From Roseibium litorale (lineage in GTDB: Bacteria > Pseudomonadota > Alphaproteobacteria > Rhizobiales > Stappiaceae), in the NCBI RefSeq assembly GCF_014842915.1, contig NZ_JACYXI010000007.1:62001-126000 (forward strand): a stretch of DNA of 64,000 nt. Direction: 5' to 3'. Under the pieces are notes generated by a model. The model did no database searches, had not been told where the DNA came from, and saw only the letters and a program-made list of their open reading frames with translations. A program made the translations under genes and the position numbers. Each line of letters opens with the position of its first letter. The first letter of the stretch is position 1. Below are positions 1 to 8,632 of the stretch, piece after piece.

Positions 1-68
1 CAAATGACATTGTCAGTTCTGAGCGAGCCCCTATTCTCGAAGAAAATCACCAGAAACAGGGGACCGTT

Positions 69-1577
69 TTGACCAATCCAAAGTCTACTGATCCTGCCGA
101 TCTCGGCGCCGTCGAAGCCCGCAGTCTGATTGCCCGGAAGGCTCTTTCTCCCGTTGAACTGGCCGAGGCCTGCATCCGGCGGATCGAAGAGGTCAATCCG
201 GCCATCAACGCCATGGTTGCGCTCGATCTGGAGGGATTGCGCAAGGCAAGCCGGGTTGCCGAAGACGACGTCATGAGCGGCAAGCCGCTCGGCGCCCTGC
301 ACGGTCTGCCCATCGGCATCAAGGACATGGTCGATGTGAAGGGCCTGCCGACCACCTTTGGGTCCTTGATCTTCAAGAACAACATTGCAGCAGCCGATGA
401 TGCCTCCGTCACCGCACTGAGGGCAGCGGGCGGCATCCCTATGGGCAAGACCAACAATCCGGAATGGAGCGCCGGTGCCAATACGGTCAACCGTGTCTAT
501 GGCGCCACTGCCAATCCGCATGATCTGACCCGGTCAAGTGCTGGCTCTTCCGGCGGATCCGCGGCGGCTCTGGCTAGCGGCATGGTGCCCCTTGCCACCG
601 GTTCTGATCTCGGCGGCTCCCTTCGCAATCCCGCAGCCTTTTGCGGGGTCGTTGGTTTCCGCCCCAGCTTCGGCGTTGTCCCTGGCGGCACCAGGGCAGC
701 CGCCCTCTTCCCACTGGGGACAAGCGGACCGATGGCACGCTCCGTCGCCGATGCCGGACTGCTTCTCTCCGTCCAGGCCCAGCCGGACAACCGCGATCCC
801 TATACCGCCGTGGTTGGCGGCAAGACAGCTTGGAACCCGGAGCACTTTGCCCGGCTGCCGCGCAAGGATCTGTCCTCTCTTCGCATCGGTTTCACCGAAG
901 ACTATGGCTACGCGCCGACAGAAAAGATCATCCGCAATCATTTCGCCAGCGTCATCAAGGAACTTGCCCCACTCTTCGGCATGGCTGAGGAAGCCCATCC
1001 GGACTGCACGGGTGCGGACCGGATCTTCTCGGTTCTCCGCGCGGTCATGTTTGCCGGCACTCACGCCAAATATCTGGACGAGCAGCCCGAACTGGTTGGC
1101 GATAATGTCCGTGAGAACGTGCTGGAAGGCCGCCGCTACAGCGCTGAGGACGTTGGGCAAGCCCTGGTTCTGCATGGCACCTATCAGCAGGCCTGGCAGA
1201 GGTTTTTTGAAACGACGGATTTCATTCTGGCACCTGCCGTCACCATCAGCCCACGTGACTGGCATGAGCTTTATCCGACAGAGATCGATGGCAAGCCAAC
1301 CAAGAGCTACTATCACTGGCTCGGCATGGCCTACGCATCAACCCTGGCAGGCCACCCCTCTATCACGATCCCTTGCGGCAGGGACGCCAACGGCATGCCT
1401 TTCGGCCTGCAGATCATCGGCCGCAGGCATGACGACCTTGGTGTTCTTGCTGTCGCCGCAGAACTCGAGCGCGTCATCGCAGGAACGTCCGGCCTTGCTC
1501 TTCAAGGACCTGATATCGCAGCGCTGCGAAAGGCCCAGCCCTTGAGCGAAGCGCCTGGTTTTCTAACCACCGGCTGA
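69..1577 (+). CDS. Amidase signature family amidohydrolase
   Basis: A cytoplasmic hydrolase of carboxamides (substrate unknown), 502 aa, the usual length for the amidase signature family. The Ser-cisSer-Lys triad is visible: Lys85 in GIKD, the serine-rich loop SSAGSSGGS at about 157-164, and the nucleophile Ser184 in GSDLGGS. Family members more often have GTDIGGS; the D-to-S change next to it does not touch the triad. The start is a TTG, chosen because an AGGGGA ribosome site lies about six bases upstream and no ATG fits as well. It converges on the long leftward glycan operon, separated from it by that operon's terminator. It lacks the GatA partner genes, so it is not the Glu-tRNA amidotransferase. 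Family call is firm; substrate is not predictable. Confidence 0.9.
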   Translation: MTNPKSTDPADLGAVEARSLIARKALSPVELAEACIRRIEEVNPAINAMVALDLEGLRKASRVAEDDVMSGKPLGALHGLPIGIKDMVDVKGLPTTFGSLIFKNNIAAADDASVTALRAAGGIPMGKTNNPEWSAGANTVNRVYGATANPHDLTRSSAGSSGGSAAALASGMVPLATGSDLGGSLRNPAAFCGVVGFRPSFGVVPGGTRAAALFPLGTSGPMARSVADAGLLLSVQAQPDNRDPYTAVVGGKTAWNPEHFARLPRKDLSSLRIGFTEDYGYAPTEKIIRNHFASVIKELAPLFGMAEEAHPDCTGADRIFSVLRAVMFAGTHAKYLDEQPELVGDNVRENVLEGRRYSAEDVGQALVLHGTYQQAWQRFFETTDFILAPAVTISPRDWHELYPTEIDGKPTKSYYHWLGMAYASTLAGHPSITIPCGRDANGMPFGLQIIGRRHDDLGVLAVAAELERVIAGTSGLALQGPDIAALRKAQPLSEAPGFLTTG

Positions 1578-1587
1578 ATGCAAAAAC

Positions 1588-1611
1588 GGGTGCGTCCTTT
1601 CAGACGCACCC
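1588..1611 (-). terminator. Rho-independent terminator of the glycan operon
   Basis: Nine-base inverted repeat GGGTGCGTC/GACGCACCC with a six-base loop. Read on the minus strand it is followed by GTTTTTG, so it fits termination of the leftward operon that ends with the GH105 gene at 1677. The plus-strand side has no T run. Confidence 0.75.
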
Positions 1612-1676
1612 AGTTGGCCGCATTTGCAACCTTCACACCGACGCGGACCGCGGCTCAAAGACCGCGTGCCTCAGCT

Positions 1677-2792
1677 TCAAGCGTTGGCTGCCTTCTTTTG
1701 GGCCTTCTCGCCCGTCGGCTGAAGCCCGGAGAGGGTTTCGACCAGAAGCAGGATCACCAGAGCCTGGCCGTAGGGAGCCGGAACATTGGGAAGCTTGCGG
1801 TAGAAATCGAGGTCATGGCCCATCGGTGTGCCGTCAGACACTTCCAAGACGATCCCGTCCTCGCCAATCCGCTCGACAACGGCGTCATAAGCCTTGTCCG
1901 CAACAGAGCGGGCGCTTTCCGGCAAGATACCTTCTTCAATGCCGCGCAGAATGCCATAGGCAATACCGGCGGTGGCGGAGGTTTCCAGCGGAGAGTCCTT
2001 GTCGTCCAGCAAGGTCGAGAACATGCCGTTGTCATGCTGCAGACCAGCCAGTGCGCGTACCTGGGACTGCAGAGCACAGGTCAGGAAGCGCGCGTCGGAT
2101 GGCGCAATTGCATCTCCGACCAGACCGAAAAGTTCCGGAATGGCGACGGTGATCCAGGAGTTGCCACGGCCCCAGAAGGCCTTAGCGAAATTATGCCGCC
2201 CGTTGAAGTTCCAGCCGTGGTACCAGAGCCCCGTCACCGGATCAGCCAGATACCGGGTGTGCACAAGGAACTGATAGACGGACTCGTCGATCCAGTCCTT
2301 GCGCTTGAAGCGCTTGCCGGCCTGAGCCAGGAACAGACAGGTCATGAACAGGGTATCGTCCCACAGTTCACCGTCGTTCATGCGCTCCTTGACCACGTGC
2401 TGGAAGCCGCCGTCTTCCGTCTTGGCAAGATCATTCACCAGCCAGTCGGCCCAGTCCTGAACCAGAGCTTCCCAGTCCGGACGGTTGACGTGGTCGATCA
2501 GGATGGACAGGGCGAGCATCGGTGAGCTGGAGTTGACCTGGCGCGGCGGCAGTCCCCGGCCGATCTGCCAGTCATACCAGGCGGCGATGGACTCAATCAG
2601 CTCGCGGTCGCCCGAGGTTTCCGCATGACGAAGAAGGCCATAGATACCAACTCCGACTTCCCAGTCCCATTCATCGAACTGAAGGGAAAAGCCTTCGCTG
2701 GCCAGCGGCGCGGTTTCGTTCATTCCCTTGAGGCGTGCAAGCCCAACCGAAACGCTGGACAGCAGGCGGGAAATATCTTCGATGCTCTTCAT
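1677..2792 (-). CDS. GH105 unsaturated glycuronyl/rhamnogalacturonyl hydrolase
   Basis: A predicted YteR/YesR-like hydrolase that removes the 4,5-unsaturated uronic acid left at the non-reducing end of oligosaccharides by polysaccharide lyases. The 371-aa protein has the (alpha/alpha)6-barrel signature of GH105: the ELWDDTLFM segment with the catalytic-type aspartates, GLWYHGWNF, and FWGRGNSW. There is no signal peptide, so it acts in the cytoplasm on imported oligosaccharides. The ATG at 2792 has GAAAGAA upstream; a TTG at 2807 is also in frame and overlaps the previous stop. It is the last gene of the operon, 11 bases after the 844-aa gene. Family is clear. Whether the substrate is rhamnogalacturonan, ulvan or another uronate glycan is open. 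Confidence 0.9.
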   Translation of the reverse strand: MKSIEDISRLLSSVSVGLARLKGMNETAPLASEGFSLQFDEWDWEVGVGIYGLLRHAETSGDRELIESIAAWYDWQIGRGLPPRQVNSSSPMLALSILIDHVNRPDWEALVQDWADWLVNDLAKTEDGGFQHVVKERMNDGELWDDTLFMTCLFLAQAGKRFKRKDWIDESVYQFLVHTRYLADPVTGLWYHGWNFNGRHNFAKAFWGRGNSWITVAIPELFGLVGDAIAPSDARFLTCALQSQVRALAGLQHDNGMFSTLLDDKDSPLETSATAGIAYGILRGIEEGILPESARSVADKAYDAVVERIGEDGIVLEVSDGTPMGHDLDFYRKLPNVPAPYGQALVILLLVETLSGLQPTGEKAQKKAANA

Positions 2793-2803
2793 GGCAAATT
2801 CTT

Positions 2804-5338
2804 TCAAGAGTTATCCGTTGCGCCGGATCCCAGAACAGCGGCCTGGCCGAACGAGATCTTTGGTTCGAGTTCGGGATGGGGGAACGGATACGGCTTGCCG
2901 CCCGCAGTGAGCCCCTCCCGGTAGTTTAAGGTCAGGACCGGACGGCCGGGCCGCTTGAGCGAAAGCGTCATCTCTGATGGGTCAAATGACGTTTTCACCT
3001 CGTCCAGCAGGCTGCGAACAGCTTCGAGTCCCTGCCCCTCCGGCAGATCGCCGACCAGAACCACCCAGCCAGCCTTCCGGCCTTCGGCCCGGTATTCGCG
3101 GTTCTGCCCCGGGCCGCTCAAGACAGGTTCAAGAGCTTTGCAAGGGGTCATCGCTGCATAGCCCCGGCCCGACTGCAGAAGCAGCCAATCACCATGAAGC
3201 TCTGAGGCGTCAAAGGCATCCGCTGGCGCGTAAGCATGGGTGAAACCGATTCGATGCGTTTCGGGAATGTCGAACAGCATGAGTGCCGCGTCACCGAACT
3301 GGCCAACACGCGGCATGGTGCCGTTGCCTGCCCAGTAAGATGGGCGCTGGTGGCCCCAGGGGTCGTCTTCACCGGGATGGTTGACCCAGGCGCGGGCGAA
3401 GGCGTGACCAGCAAACCGGACGTCCAGAATATGCTGCTGATGCCCCTTGGAACCGGGCTCGCTGTCCACCGATGCAGAGAGCTGCACAGCGGCAGACTTG
3501 TAGAGCGCGAGCCGTCCGGCATGGCCGTAGCCCTGGACGTAATGTGCCTCAACACACTGCCCGTCTTCCGGAATGGCAATACGGGTCAGCTCCGCTGGCG
3601 GCTCGTAGTCACCCGCGCAGAACATCGGCAAAGCAGCAACGCCTTCATTCAGCCAGCCTTCGCCAAAGGCCACCGTTGCAAACGGAGCCAGTTCGGTGCA
3701 GGGGCCGGCCCGCAGTTCCTTGTCATAAGCTCGGCCCATGGAGCCTGCCGGAACACCTGCAAGCGTATGCAGGGAGATCATCTTGAAGAGGCGGGAGAGC
3801 AGTTGATCAGCTCTCTTGGCAATTTCATCCTTGCCCCAATGCTCGAGGGCAAGCAGGCCGATGAAGTCGATCGGGTAATAAGCGGCGGAGTTCCACTCGG
3901 CAAAGCCATGGCTTTCGACGGAATCGAACCACTTGCTAAGCCGTTCGGTGGCCAGGGCCAATTGCTCGCTGCCAAGCCGGCCCGAGGCCGTGAACCGCTC
4001 GCCAGGCATCAGCAGCCCGGCAAGATATTGGGAGACGTGGAAGCACAAGACGTGGTTCTCGCTCCAGAACCACATGGTGTCGTTGCCTGGCTCGTCCACC
4101 CAGTAGCGGTAGTTCAGGATCGATGCCTTGACCGTCGCCGCCAGATCCGCAGGCAGCTGGTCACGGTATGCGCCATAGAGCCAGAGCAGCGGCACCAGAA
4201 CAAAATCGGAGCAATCCCGCCGCTCATCGACAGACTCAAGCGTGTACTCAATCAGCTCACGGCAAAGACGCGTGCAACCATCTCCAGACGCCAGGATGGC
4301 GAAGGCACGGCCAATTCGCAGATCTCCGTGATCAGCAGCGTGACGAAGAGCTACGCGCTTGCGCTGTTTCAGGCCGCCGTTGTCGCGCGCCGGCTGCACA
4401 TCGTGCAGCAGGGCGAAGGCGATCTGACGGAAGACACGGGTCTCCCCAACCGAAAATGCCAGATTGAGCGGATGATAGGCTTCCGCCATGCAGTCCAGAC
4501 CATGTATCTCGACAGTCTTCTGACCAGCCTCCAGCACCGTCTTCGCGGAGAGGATCGGCGGTGTCCCGCGACGGTGGACGCTTGGCAGAACCTGAGCGGA
4601 AATCTCGACCGCAGAGACCGGCGCTTCATCGAAGGTCAGAACGAGCGGATTGCCGGTGCAAAACTCACCAACAGGACGCACATCGCGGGCCAATGCCATC
4701 AGTTCGCGGATCACTTCGGGATCCGCGGAACTCGGAATGGCGGACGTTACCAGCTGATCACCCAGCAGCGTCAGTTCCACGTACCAATTGGTATCGCGCT
4801 CAGCCATGTCCTCGGACAGCATGATGATCTCGCTGCCCGAGGACCTCAGCGGCAGCGTGATTTCTGCCTGCTGTTCCTTGTTGCGGGAATAGGGTTCGAA
4901 CTTCGCAGCCAGCTTTCCGTCTACCCAGATGTGAACGCCGCCGCATGTCGCCACGCGGAAAGGGACATCCCCATCCTGAGCGGGCTCCAGAACAGTCTTG
5001 CACCAGCGCTTCAGCCGCGTCGGTCTGTGCCAGAAGTCAGAAAACTCCAGCCGGCGGTTGAAGCCGGGAAGATTGATGCTCTCGACCTCCCAATCTGTTT
5101 CCAGCTCCACGGTACGCTCGGCAATGTCTTTCCAGACTGCCACGCGACAGGGCAAATCGCCCACATCAACAAACCCGTTGATGAAACGGTAGTTGACCCG
5201 GTCTTCAGCCAGCGCGACTTCGCCCGGATAATAGGTCTCCGAAATACCGGACAGCGCCCAGGCCGTCACCGTGTCTCCCGGAGCAACCGGGAAACGGGAC
5301 AATTGCCGCTCGGCTGTTTTGTGTGCAACTGCGCTCAT
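2804..5338 (-). CDS. Unclassified 844-aa protein, candidate glycan-active (alpha/alpha)-toroid enzyme
   Basis: I do not recognise a named family. Residues 1-300 look beta-rich, with a segment near 133-152 (GGVHIWVDGK...) typical of a sugar-binding or jelly-roll fold. From about 340 the protein is helical and rich in aromatic and acidic residues: WFWSENH at 423-429, then EWNSAAYYPID at 481-491, like the active-site helices of toroid glycosidases and lyases. A C-terminal beta-sandwich is likely after 650. There is no signal peptide or membrane segment. It is translationally coupled (ATGA overlap) to the 405-aa gene upstream and sits 11 bases before GH105, between transporter and hydrolase. A hydrolase or lyase of the imported glycan is the natural guess, but this is inference from context and motifs only. 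Confidence 0.55.
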   Translation of the reverse strand: MSAVAHKTAERQLSRFPVAPGDTVTAWALSGISETYYPGEVALAEDRVNYRFINGFVDVGDLPCRVAVWKDIAERTVELETDWEVESINLPGFNRRLEFSDFWHRPTRLKRWCKTVLEPAQDGDVPFRVATCGGVHIWVDGKLAAKFEPYSRNKEQQAEITLPLRSSGSEIIMLSEDMAERDTNWYVELTLLGDQLVTSAIPSSADPEVIRELMALARDVRPVGEFCTGNPLVLTFDEAPVSAVEISAQVLPSVHRRGTPPILSAKTVLEAGQKTVEIHGLDCMAEAYHPLNLAFSVGETRVFRQIAFALLHDVQPARDNGGLKQRKRVALRHAADHGDLRIGRAFAILASGDGCTRLCRELIEYTLESVDERRDCSDFVLVPLLWLYGAYRDQLPADLAATVKASILNYRYWVDEPGNDTMWFWSENHVLCFHVSQYLAGLLMPGERFTASGRLGSEQLALATERLSKWFDSVESHGFAEWNSAAYYPIDFIGLLALEHWGKDEIAKRADQLLSRLFKMISLHTLAGVPAGSMGRAYDKELRAGPCTELAPFATVAFGEGWLNEGVAALPMFCAGDYEPPAELTRIAIPEDGQCVEAHYVQGYGHAGRLALYKSAAVQLSASVDSEPGSKGHQQHILDVRFAGHAFARAWVNHPGEDDPWGHQRPSYWAGNGTMPRVGQFGDAALMLFDIPETHRIGFTHAYAPADAFDASELHGDWLLLQSGRGYAAMTPCKALEPVLSGPGQNREYRAEGRKAGWVVLVGDLPEGQGLEAVRSLLDEVKTSFDPSEMTLSLKRPGRPVLTLNYREGLTAGGKPYPFPHPELEPKISFGQAAVLGSGATDNS

Positions 5339-6552
5339 GCGCTCCTCACTGCAACTTGCGTACGTGCCGTCTCCGCCATCCGCTCCTCGAGCGGCTTCAG
5401 CTGAGACAGAAAATCGATAGGGGTCTCGGCCTGGAGCTCAGCGCCGGCCTGTGGAGCGCGATCAGCTTGCTTGTGCGTCCAGATCAGCTCAGCGGTGTGG
5501 ACGCCGCGCGCCTTCGCGGCGGCAACCGTTTCAGTGGAGCCACTGAGCACGAGGGTCCAAGAAGAAGGCAGATCGCTAAATTCTTCAGCTTCGAAGACTG
5601 ACCCGGCACCATCCGCCTTGATCAGGCTGTCGAATAGCTCGAAAAGTCCGGCGTCCTTCATGAGACCTGCTGCACCCTGCAGCATATCATCCGCTAGAAG
5701 CACGAGCCGGTAACCCGCATTCCGGAGACGGCGGAGCATGTCACCAAGGCCAGGAACCAGAGTTGTTCCGCAAACCAGATTGCGGCCACCTTGCAGAGTG
5801 CCATCAACGAGAATGGTGTTGATCCGGGGCATTCGCTGCCGAAGATCCGACATCAACAGGCGCACGCGCTCGGGAATCCAGCTGTCGAGCAATGGCCAGG
5901 GGACAAGCGCGATGCTGGAATCCACCGCCGGATAAAACCGGTAGACCGGAAGAAAGGCATCGGCTCTCATCTGCAACTTCGCCAGCCGGTGATCGAGACC
6001 TTCCGGCACGACCAGTCCGCTCTCGCAATAACGGTTGCCCAGATGCACACCCTCAAAAGCCGCCAGATCGCAGCACATGGCCGGAAGATAGGTTCCGGCC
6101 TTTGCCCGCATCTCTTCGCCATCGGCCCAATGCGCATGTTTCCCAGCTTCGGAATAGACGACCGCACGGCCTTCCCGCGACAGGAAGCGGCCACCTTCGG
6201 CTTGCATCGCCACCCGGTTGCCGTGCCGGGACGCATCCACACGAACCGGCTGCTCAGCTTTGTCCAGATAGACCCAGATGTGCTCCAGGTCGTACATGTG
6301 CTGGATATCCCAGTCGTACCAGATCGCGTATTCGATGACCGGGCCGCCTTGGGGAACAACCTGGAACTTCGAGGAGGGAGACTGTCCCGCCTCCACGAAA
6401 ACCGTGTAGCCCATGGCGAGCGGCGGATAGGGTTCCGCCTCATCCAGCATGATGACCGGTATGTGCCGGCGGGCCAGATCCCAATGGGATCCAGCCACAG
6501 CGGTTGCCCGCAGGTCTTCCAGATGACCCGAAAGACGCGAGACATCAGTCAT
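5335..6552 (-). CDS. Hypothetical two-domain protein with degenerate HAD-like C-terminal domain
   Basis: 405 aa, family not recognised. Residues about 30-220 form one domain with a dense aromatic/acidic stretch (EYAIWYDWDIQHMYDLEHIW, 74-93) followed by GKHAHW near 137-142; it could bind a sugar or a metal. Residues about 243-355 look like a haloacid-dehalogenase fold: ILVDGTL stands where DxDGT(L/V) is expected, LLADD at 285-289 resembles motif II, and VLSGSTETVAAAKARG matches the VGDSxxDxxAAxxAG end motif. The first nucleophile Asp is replaced (V-D-G-T rather than D-x-D-G-T), so classic phosphatase activity is doubtful. Both ends overlap neighbours by four bases (ATPase upstream, 844-aa gene downstream), implying tight co-expression. 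Function unknown. Confidence 0.6.
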   Translation of the reverse strand: MTDVSRLSGHLEDLRATAVAGSHWDLARRHIPVIMLDEAEPYPPLAMGYTVFVEAGQSPSSKFQVVPQGGPVIEYAIWYDWDIQHMYDLEHIWVYLDKAEQPVRVDASRHGNRVAMQAEGGRFLSREGRAVVYSEAGKHAHWADGEEMRAKAGTYLPAMCCDLAAFEGVHLGNRYCESGLVVPEGLDHRLAKLQMRADAFLPVYRFYPAVDSSIALVPWPLLDSWIPERVRLLMSDLRQRMPRINTILVDGTLQGGRNLVCGTTLVPGLGDMLRRLRNAGYRLVLLADDMLQGAAGLMKDAGLFELFDSLIKADGAGSVFEAEEFSDLPSSWTLVLSGSTETVAAAKARGVHTAELIWTHKQADRAPQAGAELQAETPIDFLSQLKPLEERMAETARTQVAVRSA

Positions 6553-7583
6553 TCACCGACACCTGTAAGGTTCAGTTCTTCGGCGTGGTGACAGCGGACC
6601 TGACGGCCTTTGATCTCGCGAAGTTCCGGAATCGCAACCCGGCACTTCTCGGTCGCATAGGGGCAGCGCGGGTTGAAGGCGCAGCCGGAAGGCGGATTTG
6701 CCGGATCAGCGATTTCCCCCTTCAGGATGATCCGCTTGCCTTCCTTGCGGCGGCGCGGGTCCGGCTGCGGAACTGCAGACAGGAGCGCTTCCGTATAGGG
6801 GTGCAGCGGTTTGCGGAAGATCTCGGCGGTGTCGCCCAGCTCCACAATACGGCCAACATACATGACCCCGATCCGGTCGGAGATATGTTCCACCATACCC
6901 AGGTCATGGGTGATGAACATGTAGGTCAGGCCGAGTTTTTCCTGCAGATCCTGCAACAGATTGATATTCTGAGCCGCCACCGACACGTCGAGCGCCGAAA
7001 CGGCTTCGTCAGCTGCGATGAAGCTGGGATTAAGGGCAAGGGCGCGGGCGATGCCGATACGCTGACGCTGACCGCCGGAGAACGCGTGCGGATAGCGCAT
7101 CACATATTCCGGACGCAGACCAACGAGACCCAGAAGCTCTTGAGCGCGATCACGGATTTCCGCTTTGGTGAGCTTGCCCTGAATGACCAGCGGCTCGCCG
7201 ATGAGATCAAGCAGACGCATGCGCGGATCCAGCGAGGAATACGGATCCTGGAAGATCATCTGCATTTCGCTGCGGATCGGACGCAGCTGCTTTTCATCCA
7301 GATGGGCGAGTTCCGTGACGCTCTCATCGGCCCGGCGGAAACGGATGGATCCGTCCGTCAGCGTATAGGCACGCAGGATCAGCCGCGCGACAGTCGACTT
7401 GCCGGAGCCGCTCTCGCCAACAAGGCCGAAAGTCTCGCCCTTCTTGATGTCGAAGGTCACGTCGTCTACGGCCTTGACCTCTCCGACCTGACGCTGAAGC
7501 CAGCCATGATTGATCGGGAAGTATTTCTTCAGGCCGGTGACGGACAAAAGAACGTCGTCGGGTACAGGTGTCATATCGGTCAT
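6549..7583 (-). CDS. Peptide/oligosaccharide-type ABC transporter ATPase, OppF-like
   Basis: One of the two ATPases of the importer encoded here. Walker A (GESGSGKST), the Q-loop region ([12 protein letters not shown]), the signature [10 protein letters not shown] and Walker B/D-loop ADEAVSALD are present, and the C-terminal oligopeptide/dipeptide extension carries the CxFxPRC pattern ([11 protein letters not shown], then C at KCRV) linked to iron-sulfur or structural cysteines in DppD/OppF proteins. In place of the usual ADEPVSALD the proline is alanine. The ATG at 7583 overlaps the OppD-like stop (TGATG) and follows a strong GGAGGAGG ribosome site; an in-frame GTG lies three bases upstream. 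Subfamily firm; transported molecule inferred from the operon. Confidence 0.93.
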   Translation of the reverse strand: MTDMTPVPDDVLLSVTGLKKYFPINHGWLQRQVGEVKAVDDVTFDIKKGETFGLVGESGSGKSTVARLILRAYTLTDGSIRFRRADESVTELAHLDEKQLRPIRSEMQMIFQDPYSSLDPRMRLLDLIGEPLVIQGKLTKAEIRDRAQELLGLVGLRPEYVMRYPHAFSGGQRQRIGIARALALNPSFIAADEAVSALDVSVAAQNINLLQDLQEKLGLTYMFITHDLGMVEHISDRIGVMYVGRIVELGDTAEIFRKPLHPYTEALLSAVPQPDPRRRKEGKRIILKGEIADPANPPSGCAFNPRCPYATEKCRVAIPELREIKGRQVRCHHAEELNLTGVGE

Positions 7584-8620
7584 CACGCAACCTCCTCCGG
7601 AAGCTTTCCGGCGAAGTGGCAGCGGGCCTGCTGGTCATCGGAGAAACGGACGAGAGGCGGCACCTCCACATTGCACGTTCCCTGAACGGCGAACTCGCAA
7701 CGCGGATTGAAGGAGCAGCCCTTGGGCACGTTGAAGGGATCGGGGACCATGCCCGGGATTGTCTTCAAACGGTGAACCGGCGCCTGGCCAAGCCGCGGCA
7801 CGGACTGCAAAAGGGCACGGGTGTAAGGGTGTTGCGGATTGTAGAAGATGTCATCGACCGTGCCGGTTTCCACAACCTGGCCGAGGTACATGACCGCCAC
7901 CCGGTCCGCGATATCTGCCACCACCCCGAAGTTGTGGGTGATGAAGATGATCGACATGCCGGTTTCAGCCTGCAGCTCACGCAGGAGATCCAGGATCTGG
8001 GCTTCCGTCGTCACATCCAGCGCAGTGGTCGGCTCGTCAGCGATGAGCAGAACCGGATCACAAGACAGAGCCAGCGCAATCATCGCACGCTGGCGCATGC
8101 CGCCGGAGAGCTGGTGCGGATAGTTGTCGACCAGTTGTTCCGGGCGCGGAAGCTGCACCTTGCGCAGAAGCTCGATGGCCCGCTCACGGGCTTCCTTCTT
8201 GCTGCAGTTCCGGTGCAGCAGGATGGTCCGCATGATCTGCGTACCGATGGTGTGAACCGGAGACAGAGCCGTCATCGGCTCCTGAAAGATCATGCCGATG
8301 GCATCACCGCGCAGCTCACGGATTTTCCGGGACTTGGATGGCAGGCCATCCAGCTGGATCTGTTTGCCCGCTTCCGGCTGGAACAGGATCGAACCGTCAT
8401 CGCGGGAGGTGTTCTTCGGCAGCAGCCGCATGATCGAACGGACGGTCACAGACTTACCGGACCCGCTCTCGCCGACGATGCCGAGCACTTCGCCGCGGTT
8501 CACGTGGTAGGAGACGCCATTGACGGCGCGCACGGTTCCTTCACGCAGCTCGAATTGAACATTGACGTCCTTGAGTTCGAGCAGCCGTTCAGGCGGCAGG
8601 GTTGTATTTGCGTTGGTCAT
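7583..8620 (-). CDS. Peptide/oligosaccharide-type ABC transporter ATPase, OppD-like
   Basis: Second ATPase of the importer, 345 aa. It shows Walker [12 protein letters not shown]-loop [12 protein letters not shown], signature [10 protein letters not shown], Walker [13 protein letters not shown], the switch histidine in FITHNFG, and the C-terminal oligopeptide-transporter domain with GCSFNPRC. Paired OppD/OppF ATPases form a heterodimer under the two permeases. The ATG at 8620 follows GGGGAGGAAA, an excellent ribosome site. It starts 12 bases after the OppC-like stop and overlaps the next gene by one base. Closest functional precedent in Rhizobiales is the Agp alpha-galactoside importer, also an Opp-type system that carries sugars, so a sugar cargo is plausible here. 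Confidence 0.94.
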   Translation of the reverse strand: MTNANTTLPPERLLELKDVNVQFELREGTVRAVNGVSYHVNRGEVLGIVGESGSGKSVTVRSIMRLLPKNTSRDDGSILFQPEAGKQIQLDGLPSKSRKIRELRGDAIGMIFQEPMTALSPVHTIGTQIMRTILLHRNCSKKEARERAIELLRKVQLPRPEQLVDNYPHQLSGGMRQRAMIALALSCDPVLLIADEPTTALDVTTEAQILDLLRELQAETGMSIIFITHNFGVVADIADRVAVMYLGQVVETGTVDDIFYNPQHPYTRALLQSVPRLGQAPVHRLKTIPGMVPDPFNVPKGCSFNPRCEFAVQGTCNVEVPPLVRFSDDQQARCHFAGKLPEEVA

Positions 8621-8632
8621 TTTTCCTCCCCG

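Noticed and set aside
3236-5404. A 722-codon plus-strand open frame opposite the 844-aa gene
   Set aside because: Its protein has no recognisable fold, runs as the antisense of a gene coupled to both neighbours, and is explained by high GC with few stops on the opposite strand.
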